Position numbers and translations under genes: made by a program. DNA of 64,000 nt from CAVRQM01 sp963732775 (GTDB lineage: Bacteria > Pseudomonadota > Alphaproteobacteria > Acetobacterales > Acetobacteraceae). Shown here piece by piece: positions 16,779 to 25,652 of this stretch; the stretch's first letter is position 1, and each line of letters begins with the position of its first letter. The stretch spans positions 1 through 64,000 of the forward strand of contig CAVTAR010000003.1 in NCBI GenBank assembly GCA_963732775.1. The letters are read 5' to 3'. The notes beneath the pieces were generated by a model. It made no database searches, had not been told where the DNA came from, and saw only the letters and a program-made list of their open reading frames with translations.

Positions 16779-17960
16779 CTAGTGGGCGGCGGCGGCGTGC
16801 TGGCGCGCCGCTTCGACCGATTTCTGCGCCGCCTCCGCCAGGCTCTCGGCCATGATCAGCGGCAGCCCGCTCTCGCGCAGGATCTTGCGGCCCGCCTCGA
16901 CATGGGTGCCGGCGAGACGCACGATCAGCGGCACCGACAGCTTGGTCTCGCGCACCGCGTGCACCACGCCCTCGGCCACCCAGTCGCAGCGGTTGATGCC
17001 GGCGAAGATGTTGACCAGCACGGCGCGCACGTTGCCGTCGGACAGCACCAGGCGGAACGCGGTCGCCACGCGCTCGGGGCTGGCGCCGCCGCCGACATCG
17101 AGGAAGTTGGCCGGCTCGCCGCCGGCGTACTTGATGATGTCCATCGTCGCCATCGCCAGGCCCGCGCCGTTGACGATGCAGCCGATGTCGCCCTCGAGCC
17201 CCACGTAGTTGAGGCTGTGCTCGGCGGCCTGCGCCTCGCGCGGGTCGCTCTGCGACGGGTCGTGCATGGAGACCAGCCGGCGCTGGCGGAAGCCGGCGTT
17301 GTCGTCGAAGCTCATCTTCGCGTCGAGCGCCAGCACCCGGTCGTCCTTGGTCAGCACCAGCGGGTTGATCTCCAGCATGGTCGCGTCGAGGTCGCGGAAC
17401 GCGCGGTAGGCGCCCATGATGGTGGCGACCGCCCCCTGCACCTGCTTGATCGACAGGCCGAGCCGGAAGGCGATGTTGCGCGCCTGGAACTGCTGCATGC
17501 CCACGGCGGGCTCCACCAGTTCCTGGATGATCGAGTCCGGGTTGGTCGCGGCGATCTGCTCGATCTCCATGCCGCCGTCCTTCGAGGCGATGACGCGGAT
17601 GCGTTCCTCCTTCCGGTCGAGCACGTAGCCGAGGTAGAACTCGCGCTCGAACGGTTCGGCCACCTCCACGTAGACGCGCTGCACCGGCTTGCCCTCGGGG
17701 CCGGTCTGCGACGTAACCAGCCGCTTGCCGAGCATCGACTGCGCCGCGTCGCGCACCTCGTGGTAGGTGCGGCACAGCTTGATGCCGCCCGACTTGCCGC
17801 GCGCGCCGGCGTGGATCTGCGCCTTCACGGCCCAGTGCCAGCCGCCGAGCTCGGTTGCCGCATAGACCGCCTGGTCCGGGCTGAACGCCACGGCGCCGCG
17901 CGGCACGGCGACCCCGGCGGCGGCCAGCAGCTCCTTGGCCTGGTACTCGTGGATGTCCAT
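16779..17960 (-). CDS. mtkA: Malate-CoA ligase beta subunit MtkA
   Basis: The ATP-grasp subunit of malate-CoA ligase. It starts MDIHEYQAKELLAAAGVAVP and has 393 residues. KAQIHAGARGKSGGIKLC is the nucleotide-binding region, MLEINPLVL the metal-binding region, and FLDVGGGASPERVATAF is characteristic of the MtkA/SucC family. ATG at 17960 follows hprA by 11 nt. The C-terminus ends in RQHAAAAH, nearly the same tail as MtkB (RQHAAAA). Confidence 0.92.
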   Translation of the reverse strand: MDIHEYQAKELLAAAGVAVPRGAVAFSPDQAVYAATELGGWHWAVKAQIHAGARGKSGGIKLCRTYHEVRDAAQSMLGKRLVTSQTGPEGKPVQRVYVEVAEPFEREFYLGYVLDRKEERIRVIASKDGGMEIEQIAATNPDSIIQELVEPAVGMQQFQARNIAFRLGLSIKQVQGAVATIMGAYRAFRDLDATMLEINPLVLTKDDRVLALDAKMSFDDNAGFRQRRLVSMHDPSQSDPREAQAAEHSLNYVGLEGDIGCIVNGAGLAMATMDIIKYAGGEPANFLDVGGGASPERVATAFRLVLSDGNVRAVLVNIFAGINRCDWVAEGVVHAVRETKLSVPLIVRLAGTHVEAGRKILRESGLPLIMAESLAEAAQKSVEAARQHAAAAH

Positions 17961-17971
17961 GCGGGTGTCCT

Positions 17972-18912
17972 CTACTCGACGACGTGGCGGGGCGTGCCGC
18001 CGACGAACGCCTCGATGTTGTCGATCAGCTGGTCGGCGAGGATCTGCATCGCCTCGCGGCTGGCCCAGGCGACGTGCGGCGTCACGATCAGGTTCGGGAT
18101 GGAGGGGTCGAGCAGCACGTTGCCGTCGCGCGGCGGCTCCTCGGTCAGCACGTCGAAGCCCGCACCCGCGATGGTGCCCGCGCGCAGCGCCTCGGCCAGC
18201 GCCGCCTCGTCCACCAGGCCGCCGCGCGCGGTGTTGATGAGGATGGCCTGGCGCTTCATGCGCGCGAGCTGCGCCGCGCCGATCATGTGGCGCGTCTCGG
18301 CGGTGAGCGGCGCGTGCAGCGTGATGACGTCGCTCTCGCGTCAGCACCGTCTCGAAATCGACCAGGCCGTCCTGCGGGAACGTGTCGTAGGCGAGCATCG
18401 TCATGCCCAGGCGCCTCGGCGCGCCGCGCGATCGACTTGCCGATGGCGCCGTAGCCGACGATGCCGAGCGTGCCGCCGGCCACCTCGTGGATGTCGTGGT
18501 CGAGGAAGCAGAACTGCCGCGAGCGGTTCCACACCCCGGCCCGCACGTCGTTCGCATATGCCAGCAGGTTGCGGCGCAGCGCGAACATCAGCGCGATGAC
18601 GTGCTCGGGCACGGTGTTGAAGGCGTAGTTGCGGATGTTGACCACCGCCACGCCATGCTGCTTGGCCGCCGGCTTGTCGACGATGTCCGTGCCGGTCGCG
18701 GCGACGGCGATCAGCCGCAATTTTGGCAATTGCGCCAGCGCGGCGGCGCGCAGCGGCACCTTGTTGGTGATGCAGACCGTGGCGTCGCGCAGCCGCTCCA
18801 CGACCTGCTCGGGCGCCGTCACCTCGTATTCGACGTAGTCGTGTTCGAAGCCCGGCGCGCGAACGTTCGCGCCGAGGGTCTCGCGGTCGAGGAAGACGAT
18901 GCTTTCGCGCAC
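17972..18912 (-). CDS. hprA: Hydroxypyruvate reductase / D-2-hydroxyacid dehydrogenase (two frameshifts)
   Basis: It reduces hydroxypyruvate, made by SgaA, to glycerate. NAD-dependent D-2-hydroxyacid dehydrogenase features are ATGTDIVDKPAAKQHGVAVVN, the dinucleotide motif GGTLGIVGYGAIGKSIARRAE, LINTARGGLVDEAALAEALR and the catalytic His in TPHVAWASREAM. Two single-base indels (near 18410 and 18345) break the central third. The start is GTG at 18912, 5 nt after the sgaA stop. Reconstructed length about 313 residues is normal. Confidence 0.9.
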
Positions 18913-18917
18913 GAGCG

Positions 18918-20126
18918 TTATTCGGCCGCCTTGCGGACTTCCTGCTCGCCCTGCGTCCGGTAGTACTCCTCGGCCGCCGCCGCGCCGCTGCCCGGCTCGA
19001 CGCGGATGCCGACGTCGCGCATGGCCATCTCCGCCCCGGTGATGGCGCCGAGGCACATCAGCTCGTTGAGATCGCCGAGATGGCCGATGCGGAACAGCTT
19101 GCCCGCGACCTGCGACAGGCCGGCGCCGAGGGCGAGGTTGTAGCGGTGGAAGGCGCGGCGGATCACGTCCGCACCGTTGCAGCCCTCGGGCACCATGATG
19201 GCGCTGACCGTGTCGCTGTCCCATTTCGGCTCGCGCGCGCACAGCTTCAGCTTCCAGCCCTGCTCCACGGCGGCGCGGACGCCGGCGGCGAGGTGGCGGT
19301 GGCGGGCGAACACGTTCTCCAGCCCCTCCTCGAACAGCATCCGCAGCGCCTCGCGCAGCCCGTAGAGCAGCGGCATCGACGGCGTGTAGGGGAAGTAGCC
19401 GTCCTTGTTGGCCTTCTGCATGTCGCCGAAGTCGAAATAGACGCGGCGCAGCGGGTTATTGCCGCGGGCGGCGGCCTGGGCTTCCAGCGCCTTCTGGCTG
19501 ACGCAGGCGAAACCCATGCCGGCCGGCATCATGAAGCCCTTTTGGCTGCCGGCGATGGCGCCATCGACGCCCCACTCGTCCATGCGGAAGTCGATCGAGG
19601 CGATCGAGCTCACGCCGTCGACGAACAGCAGCGCCGGGTGCTTCGCCGCGTCCATGGCGCGGCGGATGGCGCCGATGTCGCTGGTGACGCCCGTCGCGGT
19701 CTCGTTCTGCACGATCAGCACCGCCTTGATGGCGTGCGCGGTATCCTGCTCCAGCGTCTGGTGGATGCGCTCGGGCGAGGGGCCGGTGCCCCACTCCTCC
19801 TCGTGCACCACCACGTCGAGGCCGAGGCGCTGGGCCATGTCGATCCAGAGATGGCTGAACTGGCCGAACCGCGCCGCCAGCACCCGGTCGCCCGCGCTCA
19901 GCGTGTTGGTCAGCGTCGCCTCCCAGGCGCCGGTGCCCGACGAGGGAAAGATGAAAGCCTGGCCGGTGCGGGTCTTGAAGACGCGCTTCAGGTCCTCGAA
20001 CAGCGGCAGCGTCAGCTCCGGGAAGGTCGGGTTGCGATGGTCCTCCATCGGCACGTGCATCGCGCGCAGGATGCGGTCGGGCACGTTGGTCGGGCCGGGG
20101 ACGTGGAGGAAGTGGCGGCCGGGCAT
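18918..20126 (-). CDS. sgaA: Serine-glyoxylate aminotransferase
   Basis: A class V PLP aminotransferase that converts serine plus glyoxylate to hydroxypyruvate plus glycine. It has 402 residues from MPGRHFLHVPGPTNVPDRIL. HRNPTFPELTLPLFEDLKRV, FPSSGTGAWEATLTNTL and GSQKGFMMPAGMGFACVS (PLP lysine) are family hallmarks. GGAGG stands 8 nt before the ATG at 20126, so a longer upstream reading (to 20174) is rejected. hprA follows after 5 nt. Confidence 0.95.
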   Translation of the reverse strand: MPGRHFLHVPGPTNVPDRILRAMHVPMEDHRNPTFPELTLPLFEDLKRVFKTRTGQAFIFPSSGTGAWEATLTNTLSAGDRVLAARFGQFSHLWIDMAQRLGLDVVVHEEEWGTGPSPERIHQTLEQDTAHAIKAVLIVQNETATGVTSDIGAIRRAMDAAKHPALLFVDGVSSIASIDFRMDEWGVDGAIAGSQKGFMMPAGMGFACVSQKALEAQAAARGNNPLRRVYFDFGDMQKANKDGYFPYTPSMPLLYGLREALRMLFEEGLENVFARHRHLAAGVRAAVEQGWKLKLCAREPKWDSDTVSAIMVPEGCNGADVIRRAFHRYNLALGAGLSQVAGKLFRIGHLGDLNELMCLGAITGAEMAMRDVGIRVEPGSGAAAAEEYYRTQGEQEVRKAAE

Positions 20127-20226
20127 GGGTGAAACCTCCGGGTAAATCGTCTTGCGCACGGGCTCTTCGGGCACGCGGCTGTTATGCTCGTCTAGAGCGC
20201 AGATCGGCGGCGCGTCATCAAGCGGG

Positions 20227-21973
20227 TCAGAACAATCCGGCGATGGTACCCGTCGATGTGAGCCCGATGCTGTCCGCCGCCGGCACCTTCGGCAGGCCGG
20301 GCATGGTCATGATGTCGCCGCACACCGCGACCAGGAACTCCGCCCCGGCCGACAGGCGCAGTTCGCGCACCGGGATGACGTGGCCGCTGGGTGCGCCGAC
20401 CGCCTTCGGCGTCGGTAGAGAAGCTGTACTGCGTCTTGGCCACGCAGACCGGCAGGTGGCCGAACCCCTGCTCCACCATGTCGTCGAAGCGGCGGCGGGT
20501 GTCGGCGTCGGCGCTGATGTCGTCGGCGCGGTAGATCTCGGTGCGCGATGGTGCGCAGCTTGTCCCAGGGCTTCATGTGGTCCGGATAGAGCGTGCGGAA
20601 CTGCGCCGGCCGGGTCTCGATCGTCTCGACCACGGTGCGCGCGAGCTCGGCCGCGCCCTCGCCGCCCTGCGCCCAATGGTCGCGCCGTCACGCAGGGCGC
20701 GTCCATGCCGGCGCACAGCTCGCTGCAGCTCCGCCATCTCGGCCTGCGGTGTCGGCGCTGAAGCGGTTGACCGCGACCACCACGGGCACGCCGAACTTGC
20801 GCACGTTCTCGATGTGGCGGGCGAGGTTGGCGAAGCCGCGCCGCAGCGCCTCGACGTCCTCCGTCTTCAGTGCGGCCTTGGCGACGCCGCCGTGCATCTT
20901 CAGCGCCCGCACCGTCGCCACGATGACCGCCGCGGCGGGCGACAGCCCGGCCTTGCGGCACTTGATGTCGAAGAACTTCTCGGCGCCGAGGTCCGCGCCG
21001 AAGCCCGCCTCCGTCACCACGTAGTCGGCGAGCTTCAGCGCGGTGCTTGGTGGCGATGACGCTGTTGCAGCCATGCGCGATGTTGGCGAACGGGCCGCCG
21101 TGGATGAAGGCCGGGTTGTGCTCCAGCGTCTGCACCAGGTTCGGCGCCAGTGCGTCGCGCAGCAGCACGGCCATCGCACCGGCCGCCTTCAACGTCGCCC
21201 GCGCGGACCGGCTTGCGGTCGCGGGTGTAGCCGACGATGACCTGCGACAGCCGGCGCTGCAGGTCGTCAAGGTCGGTCGACAGGCAGAAGATCGCCATGA
21301 CCTCCGAGGCGACGACGATGTCGAACCCGTCCTCGCGCGGGAAGCCGTTGGCGACGCCGCCGAGCGACGCCGACGATCGAGCGCAGCGCCCGGTCGTTCA
21401 TGTCGATGGCGCGCTTCCACGATGATGCGGCGCGGGTCGATGCCGAGCTCGTTGCCCCAGTAGATGTGGTTGTCGACCAGTGCGGCGAGCAGGTTGTTGG
21501 CCGCCCCGATCGCGTGGAAGTCGCCGGTGAAGTGGAGGTTGATGTCCTCCATCGGCACGACCTGCGCGTAGCCGCCGCCGGCCGCCCCGCCCTTCACGCC
21601 GAAGCACGGGCCGAGCGAGGGCTCGCGCAGGCAGGCGACCGAGCTGCTTGCCGATGTGGTTCAGCGCGTCGTTCAGCCCGACCGTGGTGGTGGTCTTGCC
21701 CTCGCCGGCGGGCGTCGGGTTGATCGCGGTGACGAGGATCAGCCGGCCGTCGGGCCGATCCGCCAGCGAGGCGATGTAGTTCAGGTCGACCTTCGCCTTG
21801 GTATGGCCGTAGGGCGACAGATGCTCCGCCGCGATGCCGAGCCGTTCGCGCGCGACGTCGAGGATCGGGCGGATCGGCGCGGATTGCGCGATGTCGGCAT
21901 CGCTGCGCGCCTCGCGGTGCTGGTCCCGCGACGACGGTTCCGAGGGCGGCAGGCTCGCGACAGCGTCAGGCAT
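20227..21973 (-). CDS. ftfL: Formate-tetrahydrofolate ligase (many frameshifts)
   Basis: It activates formate as 10-formyl-tetrahydrofolate with ATP, feeding C1 units towards methylene-THF and GlyA. Starting MPDAVASLPPSEPSSR, it shows YGHTKAKVDLNYIASL, the P-loop AINPTPAGEGKTTTTVGLND, MEDINLHFTGDFHAIGAANN, DNHIYWGNELGIDPRRI and the C-terminal DIMTMPGLPKVPAADSIG. At least seven single-base shifts divide the frame. The joined protein would be about 580 residues, slightly longer than usual at the N-terminus. fch and mtdA, which would link it to methylene-THF, are not in this window. Confidence 0.9.
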
Positions 21974-22086
21974 CGGCGGCACGTCTCCCAACCCGGATAC
22001 GACCGAGTTGTTGCACGGTCCGAGGGCTGTCTAGCGGGCGGCGATTCTGCTTGGCAAGCGGCGTTGGCTTTGACCGCGATGTAAAC

Positions 22087-22794
22087 TCAAGAAAATTGCT
22101 GCACAGCGGAATCGCTGTTCGCAATTGCGAAGGCTGCCGCGAATGCTTCGGCACCAGCATTGGAGAAGGAGAGCGCCCGCCCCTGCCCGCGAACCGCCCA
22201 GCCGCGCGCGGCGACATGCGCCAGGATGGCGGCCCCGAGTGCGCCGCCCAGGTGGCTGCGGCGCTCGCTCCAGTCGAGGCAGGTGCGGCAAAGCGGACGA
22301 CGCGCGCGTTTCAGCGCATCGACCTCGATGCCAACCCGGTTGAGCCGCTCCCGCCCAAGCGGCGTGATGGCGGGCACCAGTTCCGCGGTCAGCCAGTCGT
22401 GAAGCTGCATCGCCCGCAGCAGCGCCACGCCGCGCTGCCCCGCGAGGTGGTCGTAGCAGACCCGGGCGGTCCGCATGGCGAGGTCGTTCGGCCCGGTCCG
22501 CACCCGAACCGCGCCCGTTCGCTGGGCGAGGCCCATCAATGCCTCCAGCACCTGCGCCACGTCCGGCCCGGACAGGCGCAGGTAGCGATGCCGTCCCTGC
22601 TTCTCGGCCGACAGCAGGCCGGCCGCCTCCAGCCGCGACAGGTGCCCGCTCGCCGTGGGCAGCGCCACGCCGGCCGCCTCGGCCAGTTCGCTGACCGTCA
22701 GCGCCCGCCCGTCCATCAGCGCAGTCAGCATGTTCGCGCGCGCCGGATCGCCGAGCAGGGCAGCAATCGCGGCGATGACAGGTCCGTCAGGCAT
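22087..22794 (-). CDS. ArsR-family winged-helix transcriptional regulator
   Basis: A 235-residue DNA-binding protein. Residues 1-85 form the ArsR/HTH fold (LLGDPARANMLTALMDGRAL, SELAEAAGVALPTASGHLSRLEAAG). The C-terminal half carries LCRTCLDWSERRSHLGGALG, with a Cys pair and the DWSER block common in a subgroup of ArsR-like regulators that do not sense metals. It is divergent from the NIPSNAP and monooxygenase genes (72-nt gap), which are its likely targets. It also lies 113 nt upstream of ftfL on the same strand. The effector is unknown. Confidence 0.85.
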   Translation of the reverse strand: MPDGPVIAAIAALLGDPARANMLTALMDGRALTVSELAEAAGVALPTASGHLSRLEAAGLLSAEKQGRHRYLRLSGPDVAQVLEALMGLAQRTGAVRVRTGPNDLAMRTARVCYDHLAGQRGVALLRAMQLHDWLTAELVPAITPLGRERLNRVGIEVDALKRARRPLCRTCLDWSERRSHLGGALGAAILAHVAARGWAVRGQGRALSFSNAGAEAFAAAFAIANSDSAVQQFS

Positions 22795-22866
22795 GGTTCG
22801 ACCCTAACCGAAGCATTGTCGCCCGGCAATCGGGTATCAGGCACACCGCAGCAATCGGGGGAGACC

Positions 22867-23196
22867 ATGCTGACCTGCTTTATCCGTTATCAGATCGACC
22901 CGCTGAAGGTGTCCGCCTTCGAGGAGTACGCCCGCTCGTGGGGCCAGGCGATCCCGCGTTGCGGCGCCGACCTGCTGGGCTACTTCGCGCCGGGCGAGGG
23001 GTCGGCCACCACGGCGTACGGCGTCTACTCCGTGGACAGCCTCGCTTCGTACGAGGCCTATCGCGCCCGCCTGCGTGATGACCCGCTGGGGCGGCAGAAC
23101 TACGAATTCGCCCGGCGCGAAAAATTCATCCGGCGCGAGGACCGGATCTTCCTGCGCCTCGCCTCGGAACCCCACACGCCACTGGTCCGCCCATGA
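22867..23196 (+). CDS. NIPSNAP-family protein
   Basis: A 109-residue protein with a dimeric alpha-beta-barrel fold. MLTCFIRYQIDPLKVSAFEEYA and the DDPLGRQNYEFARREKFIRRE region match small NIPSNAP proteins. The molecular function of this family in bacteria is not settled. The 3' end overlaps the next gene's start by 4 nt (ATGA), so the two are co-translated. Control by the divergent ArsR-like regulator is likely. Confidence 0.8.
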   Translation: MLTCFIRYQIDPLKVSAFEEYARSWGQAIPRCGADLLGYFAPGEGSATTAYGVYSVDSLASYEAYRARLRDDPLGRQNYEFARREKFIRREDRIFLRLASEPHTPLVRP

Positions 23197-23537
23197 TTGC
23201 GGTGATCTTCGAGGTGTGGCCGGCCGGCGGTGGCCCCGAGCGCTACCTCGACATCGCCGCCGCGCTGCGGCCGGAACTGGACCAGGTCGACGGCTTCGTC
23301 TCGATCGAGCGGTTCCGCAGCCTCGCCGACCCGGGCAAGCTGCTGTCGCTCTCGTTCTGGCGCGACGAAGCGGCGGTGCGCGCGTGGCGCTGCCACGGAA
23401 CGCATCGCGCGGCGCAGGCCGAGGGGCGTGGCGGCGTTCTCGCCGACTATCGGCTGCGGATCGCCGGCGTGGTGCGCGACTACGGGATGCGCGAGCGGGC
23501 GGAGGCGCCGGCGGACAGCCGGGCCGCGCATGGCTAG
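23193..23537 (+). CDS. Antibiotic biosynthesis monooxygenase (ABM)-domain protein
   Basis: A 114-residue ABM-fold protein (MIAVIFEVWPAGGGPERYLD, LSLSFWRDEAAVRAWR). ABM proteins are small cofactor-free or haem-degrading oxygenases, or quinone-related enzymes; no residue here narrows the substrate. Paired with the NIPSNAP gene, it forms a two-gene operon of ferredoxin-like dimeric alpha-beta-barrel proteins. Its last 4 nt overlap the convergent gene at 23534. Confidence 0.8.
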   Translation: MIAVIFEVWPAGGGPERYLDIAAALRPELDQVDGFVSIERFRSLADPGKLLSLSFWRDEAAVRAWRCHGTHRAAQAEGRGGVLADYRLRIAGVVRDYGMRERAEAPADSRAAHG

Positions 23538-24325
23538 ACCGTTCGTCGCGCCGCGGCGGCCGCGACGGCGAGCCGGGCGCCGAGCGCGCGTGGGGTTGGG
23601 TCCGACATCGCGGGGCGACGAAGGTCGCGCCGGGCCAGCACGGCCGGCAGGGCGGCGGCGATGTCCTCACGCCGGAACCGGCCGCCCCCGTCCCGCAGCA
23701 GGGCGCGTCCCCACTCGGCGAGCGTGGCCAGCACCGGGCCGAGGCGCGGATCGCCGGGTCGCCCCGCCACTGCCTCGGGCGTCAACCCGTGCGCGGCGAG
23801 CAGGTCGGCCGGGAGCAGACAGCGCCCCTGCCGCGCCAAGGCCGCCACGCTGCGCATCTGGCCCGCGACGCCATAGGCGCCCCCGAGCGCGCGCAGACGA
23901 TCAAGCGTGCCCGGCTCGGCGCCGAGCACCCGGCCCGCCGCGACGGCCAGCACGCCGGCGGTGCCCAGCACGTATTGCCGGAAGTCGGCGAGGCGCGGCA
24001 GCGACGGCTCCGCCTCGGAGGTGCGGCCGTCGATCATGGCGCGCAGGTCGTCCCGCGCCAGCAGGCCGGCGTCGAGCGCCTCGGCGAGCGGCCGTGCCAC
24101 CTCGTGCGGTCGGACCGCGCCGTCCACCACCTCGCGCCACCATCGCAGGCGGATGAGCGCCAGCAGCGGCTCGCGCGTCACCTCGCGGGCGCGCGCGATC
24201 TCGTGGTTGAACGCCAGCAGCAGGAACAGCGTCTCGCGCCGGTCGGCCGGCGCGAACAGGCTGCACAGGAAGCGGTCGGGATCGTGGCGGCGCGCCAGGG
24301 CGGCCAGCGGGGTCGGGCCGCTCAC
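23534..24325 (-). CDS. Squalene/phytoene synthase-family protein, NDUFAF6-like (probably non-catalytic)
   Basis: The 263-residue protein has the all-helical squalene/phytoene synthase fold (FLCSLFAPADRRETLFLLLAFNHEIARAREVTRE, RLRWWREVVDG, YVLGTAGVLAVAAGR). Both aspartate-rich DxxxD motifs needed to bind prenyl diphosphates are missing: the first site reads NHEIARAREV and the second GVAGQMRSVAALARQG. That matches NDUFAF6-type proteins linked to complex I assembly rather than a carotenoid enzyme. It should therefore not be called crtB. Such genes often lie near yajC/secDF, and yajC is about 1 kb away. Confidence 0.75.
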   Translation of the reverse strand: MSGPTPLAALARRHDPDRFLCSLFAPADRRETLFLLLAFNHEIARAREVTREPLLALIRLRWWREVVDGAVRPHEVARPLAEALDAGLLARDDLRAMIDGRTSEAEPSLPRLADFRQYVLGTAGVLAVAAGRVLGAEPGTLDRLRALGGAYGVAGQMRSVAALARQGRCLLPADLLAAHGLTPEAVAGRPGDPRLGPVLATLAEWGRALLRDGGGRFRREDIAAALPAVLARRDLRRPAMSDPTPRALGARLAVAAAAARRTV

Positions 24326-24429
24326 GCCGCGGTGCCATGCCGGCGAGGTTGACGCGCTCCGCCATGGCTCATAGCAGTCCGCGACCCTCGCCCACGGGGC
24401 GCGCAGCCAACCGCACGGAGCACACCGCC

Positions 24430-25032
24430 ATGGCCTTCGAACTGCCCAACCTGCCCTACTCCACCGGCGCGCTGGCCGAGCGGGGGATGTGCCAGGAGAC
24501 GCTGGAGCTGCACCACGGCAAGCACCACCAGGCCTACGTCACCGCGCTGAACGGCTTCGTCGAGAAGCAGCCCGAGCTGCAGGGCAAGTCGCTCGACGAG
24601 ATCGTGCTGATGTCGCCCAAGCAGGAGGGCATGGCGCCGGTGTTCAACAACGCCGGCCAGCACTGGAACCACATCCTGTTCTGGCAGGCGATGAGCCCGA
24701 CCGATGGCGGCAAGATCCCCGGCACGCTGGAGAGCAAGCTGACGAGCGATTTCGGCTCGGTGCAGGCGTTCAAGGACCAGTTCAAGACCGCCGCGACGAC
24801 GCAGTTCGGCAGCGGCTGGGCCTGGCTGGTGCAGGGCGCAGACGGCAAGCTCACCGTGACGAAGACGGCGAACGGCTCGAACCCGCTGGCGACCGGCCAG
24901 GGCACGGCGCTGCTCGGCATCGACGTGTGGGAGCACAGCTACTACCTCGACTTCCGCAACCGCCGGCCGGACTACGTGACCAACTGGCTCGACAAGCTGG
25001 CCAACTATGAGTTCGCCGCGTCGCGGATGTAG
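24430..25032 (+). CDS. sodB: Superoxide dismutase (Fe/Mn)
   Basis: It dismutates superoxide in the cytoplasm. The 200-residue chain starts MAFELPNLPYSTGALAERGM. Metal ligands are the His in LELHHGKHHQAYV, the His in NNAGQHWNHILFW, and Asp and His in GIDVWEHSYYLDFRNRRPDYV. The NAGQHWNH form with GSGWAWLV is typical of iron-type SODs. No signal peptide. A hairpin follows 20 nt after the stop. Confidence 0.95.
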   Translation: MAFELPNLPYSTGALAERGMCQETLELHHGKHHQAYVTALNGFVEKQPELQGKSLDEIVLMSPKQEGMAPVFNNAGQHWNHILFWQAMSPTDGGKIPGTLESKLTSDFGSVQAFKDQFKTAATTQFGSGWAWLVQGADGKLTVTKTANGSNPLATGQGTALLGIDVWEHSYYLDFRNRRPDYVTNWLDKLANYEFAASRM

Positions 25033-25050
25033 CGCCCGGCGCCTCGGGTC

Positions 25051-25082
25051 CCGGCCCTCGGCCATACCGGGCAGAGGGCCGG
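25051..25082. terminator. Hairpin between convergent sodB and yajC
   Basis: CCGGCCCTC (25051-25059) pairs with GAGGGCCGG (25074-25082) around a 14-nt loop in the 69-nt gap between two convergent genes. It could end transcription from both sides. No T-run is visible. Confidence 0.45.
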
Positions 25083-25101
25083 AGGAGCTCGCAGCCCCGG
25101 A

Positions 25102-25590
25102 TCAGGGCTTCTGGCGGTCGGACGCACCCGTGAGGAGCTTCTGCATCGAGGCGAAGGCCGAGGGCCTCTTTTCGGCGGTCGTGCCCGCCGAGGGCTTCTC
25201 CGCAACCGTCGCAGCCGGCCTCTTATCGGCAGGCATGGCCACCGGCTTGCGGTCGTTGGCCGCCACCGGCTTGATGACGCTGTTGATCGTCTCGCGCACC
25301 ACGGCGACGCGCACGTTCGGCGCGATCTCCACCTCCACCTCGTTGCTGCCGTCCCGCACCACCTGCACCGTGCCGACGATGCCGCCGCCGGTGACGACCC
25401 GGTCGCCGCGCTTGAGGCCGCCGAGGGCCGCCTTCAGCGCCTTCTGCGCCTGCTGGTTCGGGCGGATCAGCAGGAAGTAGAACACGCCAAAGATCAGCAC
25501 GAGCGGCAGGAACTGGGCGGCCGGCCCGAGTCCCCCCAGCAGGCCGCCCGAGGCGTCCTGGGCGTAGGCGGTGGCGATGAACATGGGCAA
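25102..25590 (-). CDS. yajC: Sec translocon accessory subunit YajC
   Basis: A single-pass inner-membrane protein associated with SecDF. After MPMFIATAYAQDASGG comes one membrane helix (PLVLIFGVFYFLLIRPNQQ), then the YajC core LKRGDRVVTGGGIVGTVQVV. The first Met may not be used; the Met two codons on (25584) is equally possible. The C-terminal 50 residues form an unusual charged, low-complexity tail with repeated AEK(R)PSA units. secD/secF, the usual neighbours, are not adjacent. Confidence 0.88.
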   Translation of the reverse strand: MPMFIATAYAQDASGGLLGGLGPAAQFLPLVLIFGVFYFLLIRPNQQAQKALKAALGGLKRGDRVVTGGGIVGTVQVVRDGSNEVEVEIAPNVRVAVVRETINSVIKPVAANDRKPVAMPADKRPAATVAEKPSAGTTAEKRPSAFASMQKLLTGASDRQKP

Positions 25591-25652
25591 ATCCCGAATT
25601 GCGGTGGTGGGCGGCGGACCATAGGCTGCGACCCCCCACGGTCAAGTGAGAC

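Noticed and set aside
15861..17960. sucCD (succinyl-CoA synthetase)
   Set aside because: The genes are homologous, but the order hprA-mtkA-mtkB-mcl is that of the serine cycle, and no other TCA-cycle genes are near.
15612..18599. An open frame of about 995 codons on the plus strand
   Set aside because: It is antisense to mcl, mtkB, mtkA and hprA, which have clear domains and tight operon spacing.
23534..24325. crtB phytoene synthase
   Set aside because: Both aspartate-rich substrate-binding motifs are missing.
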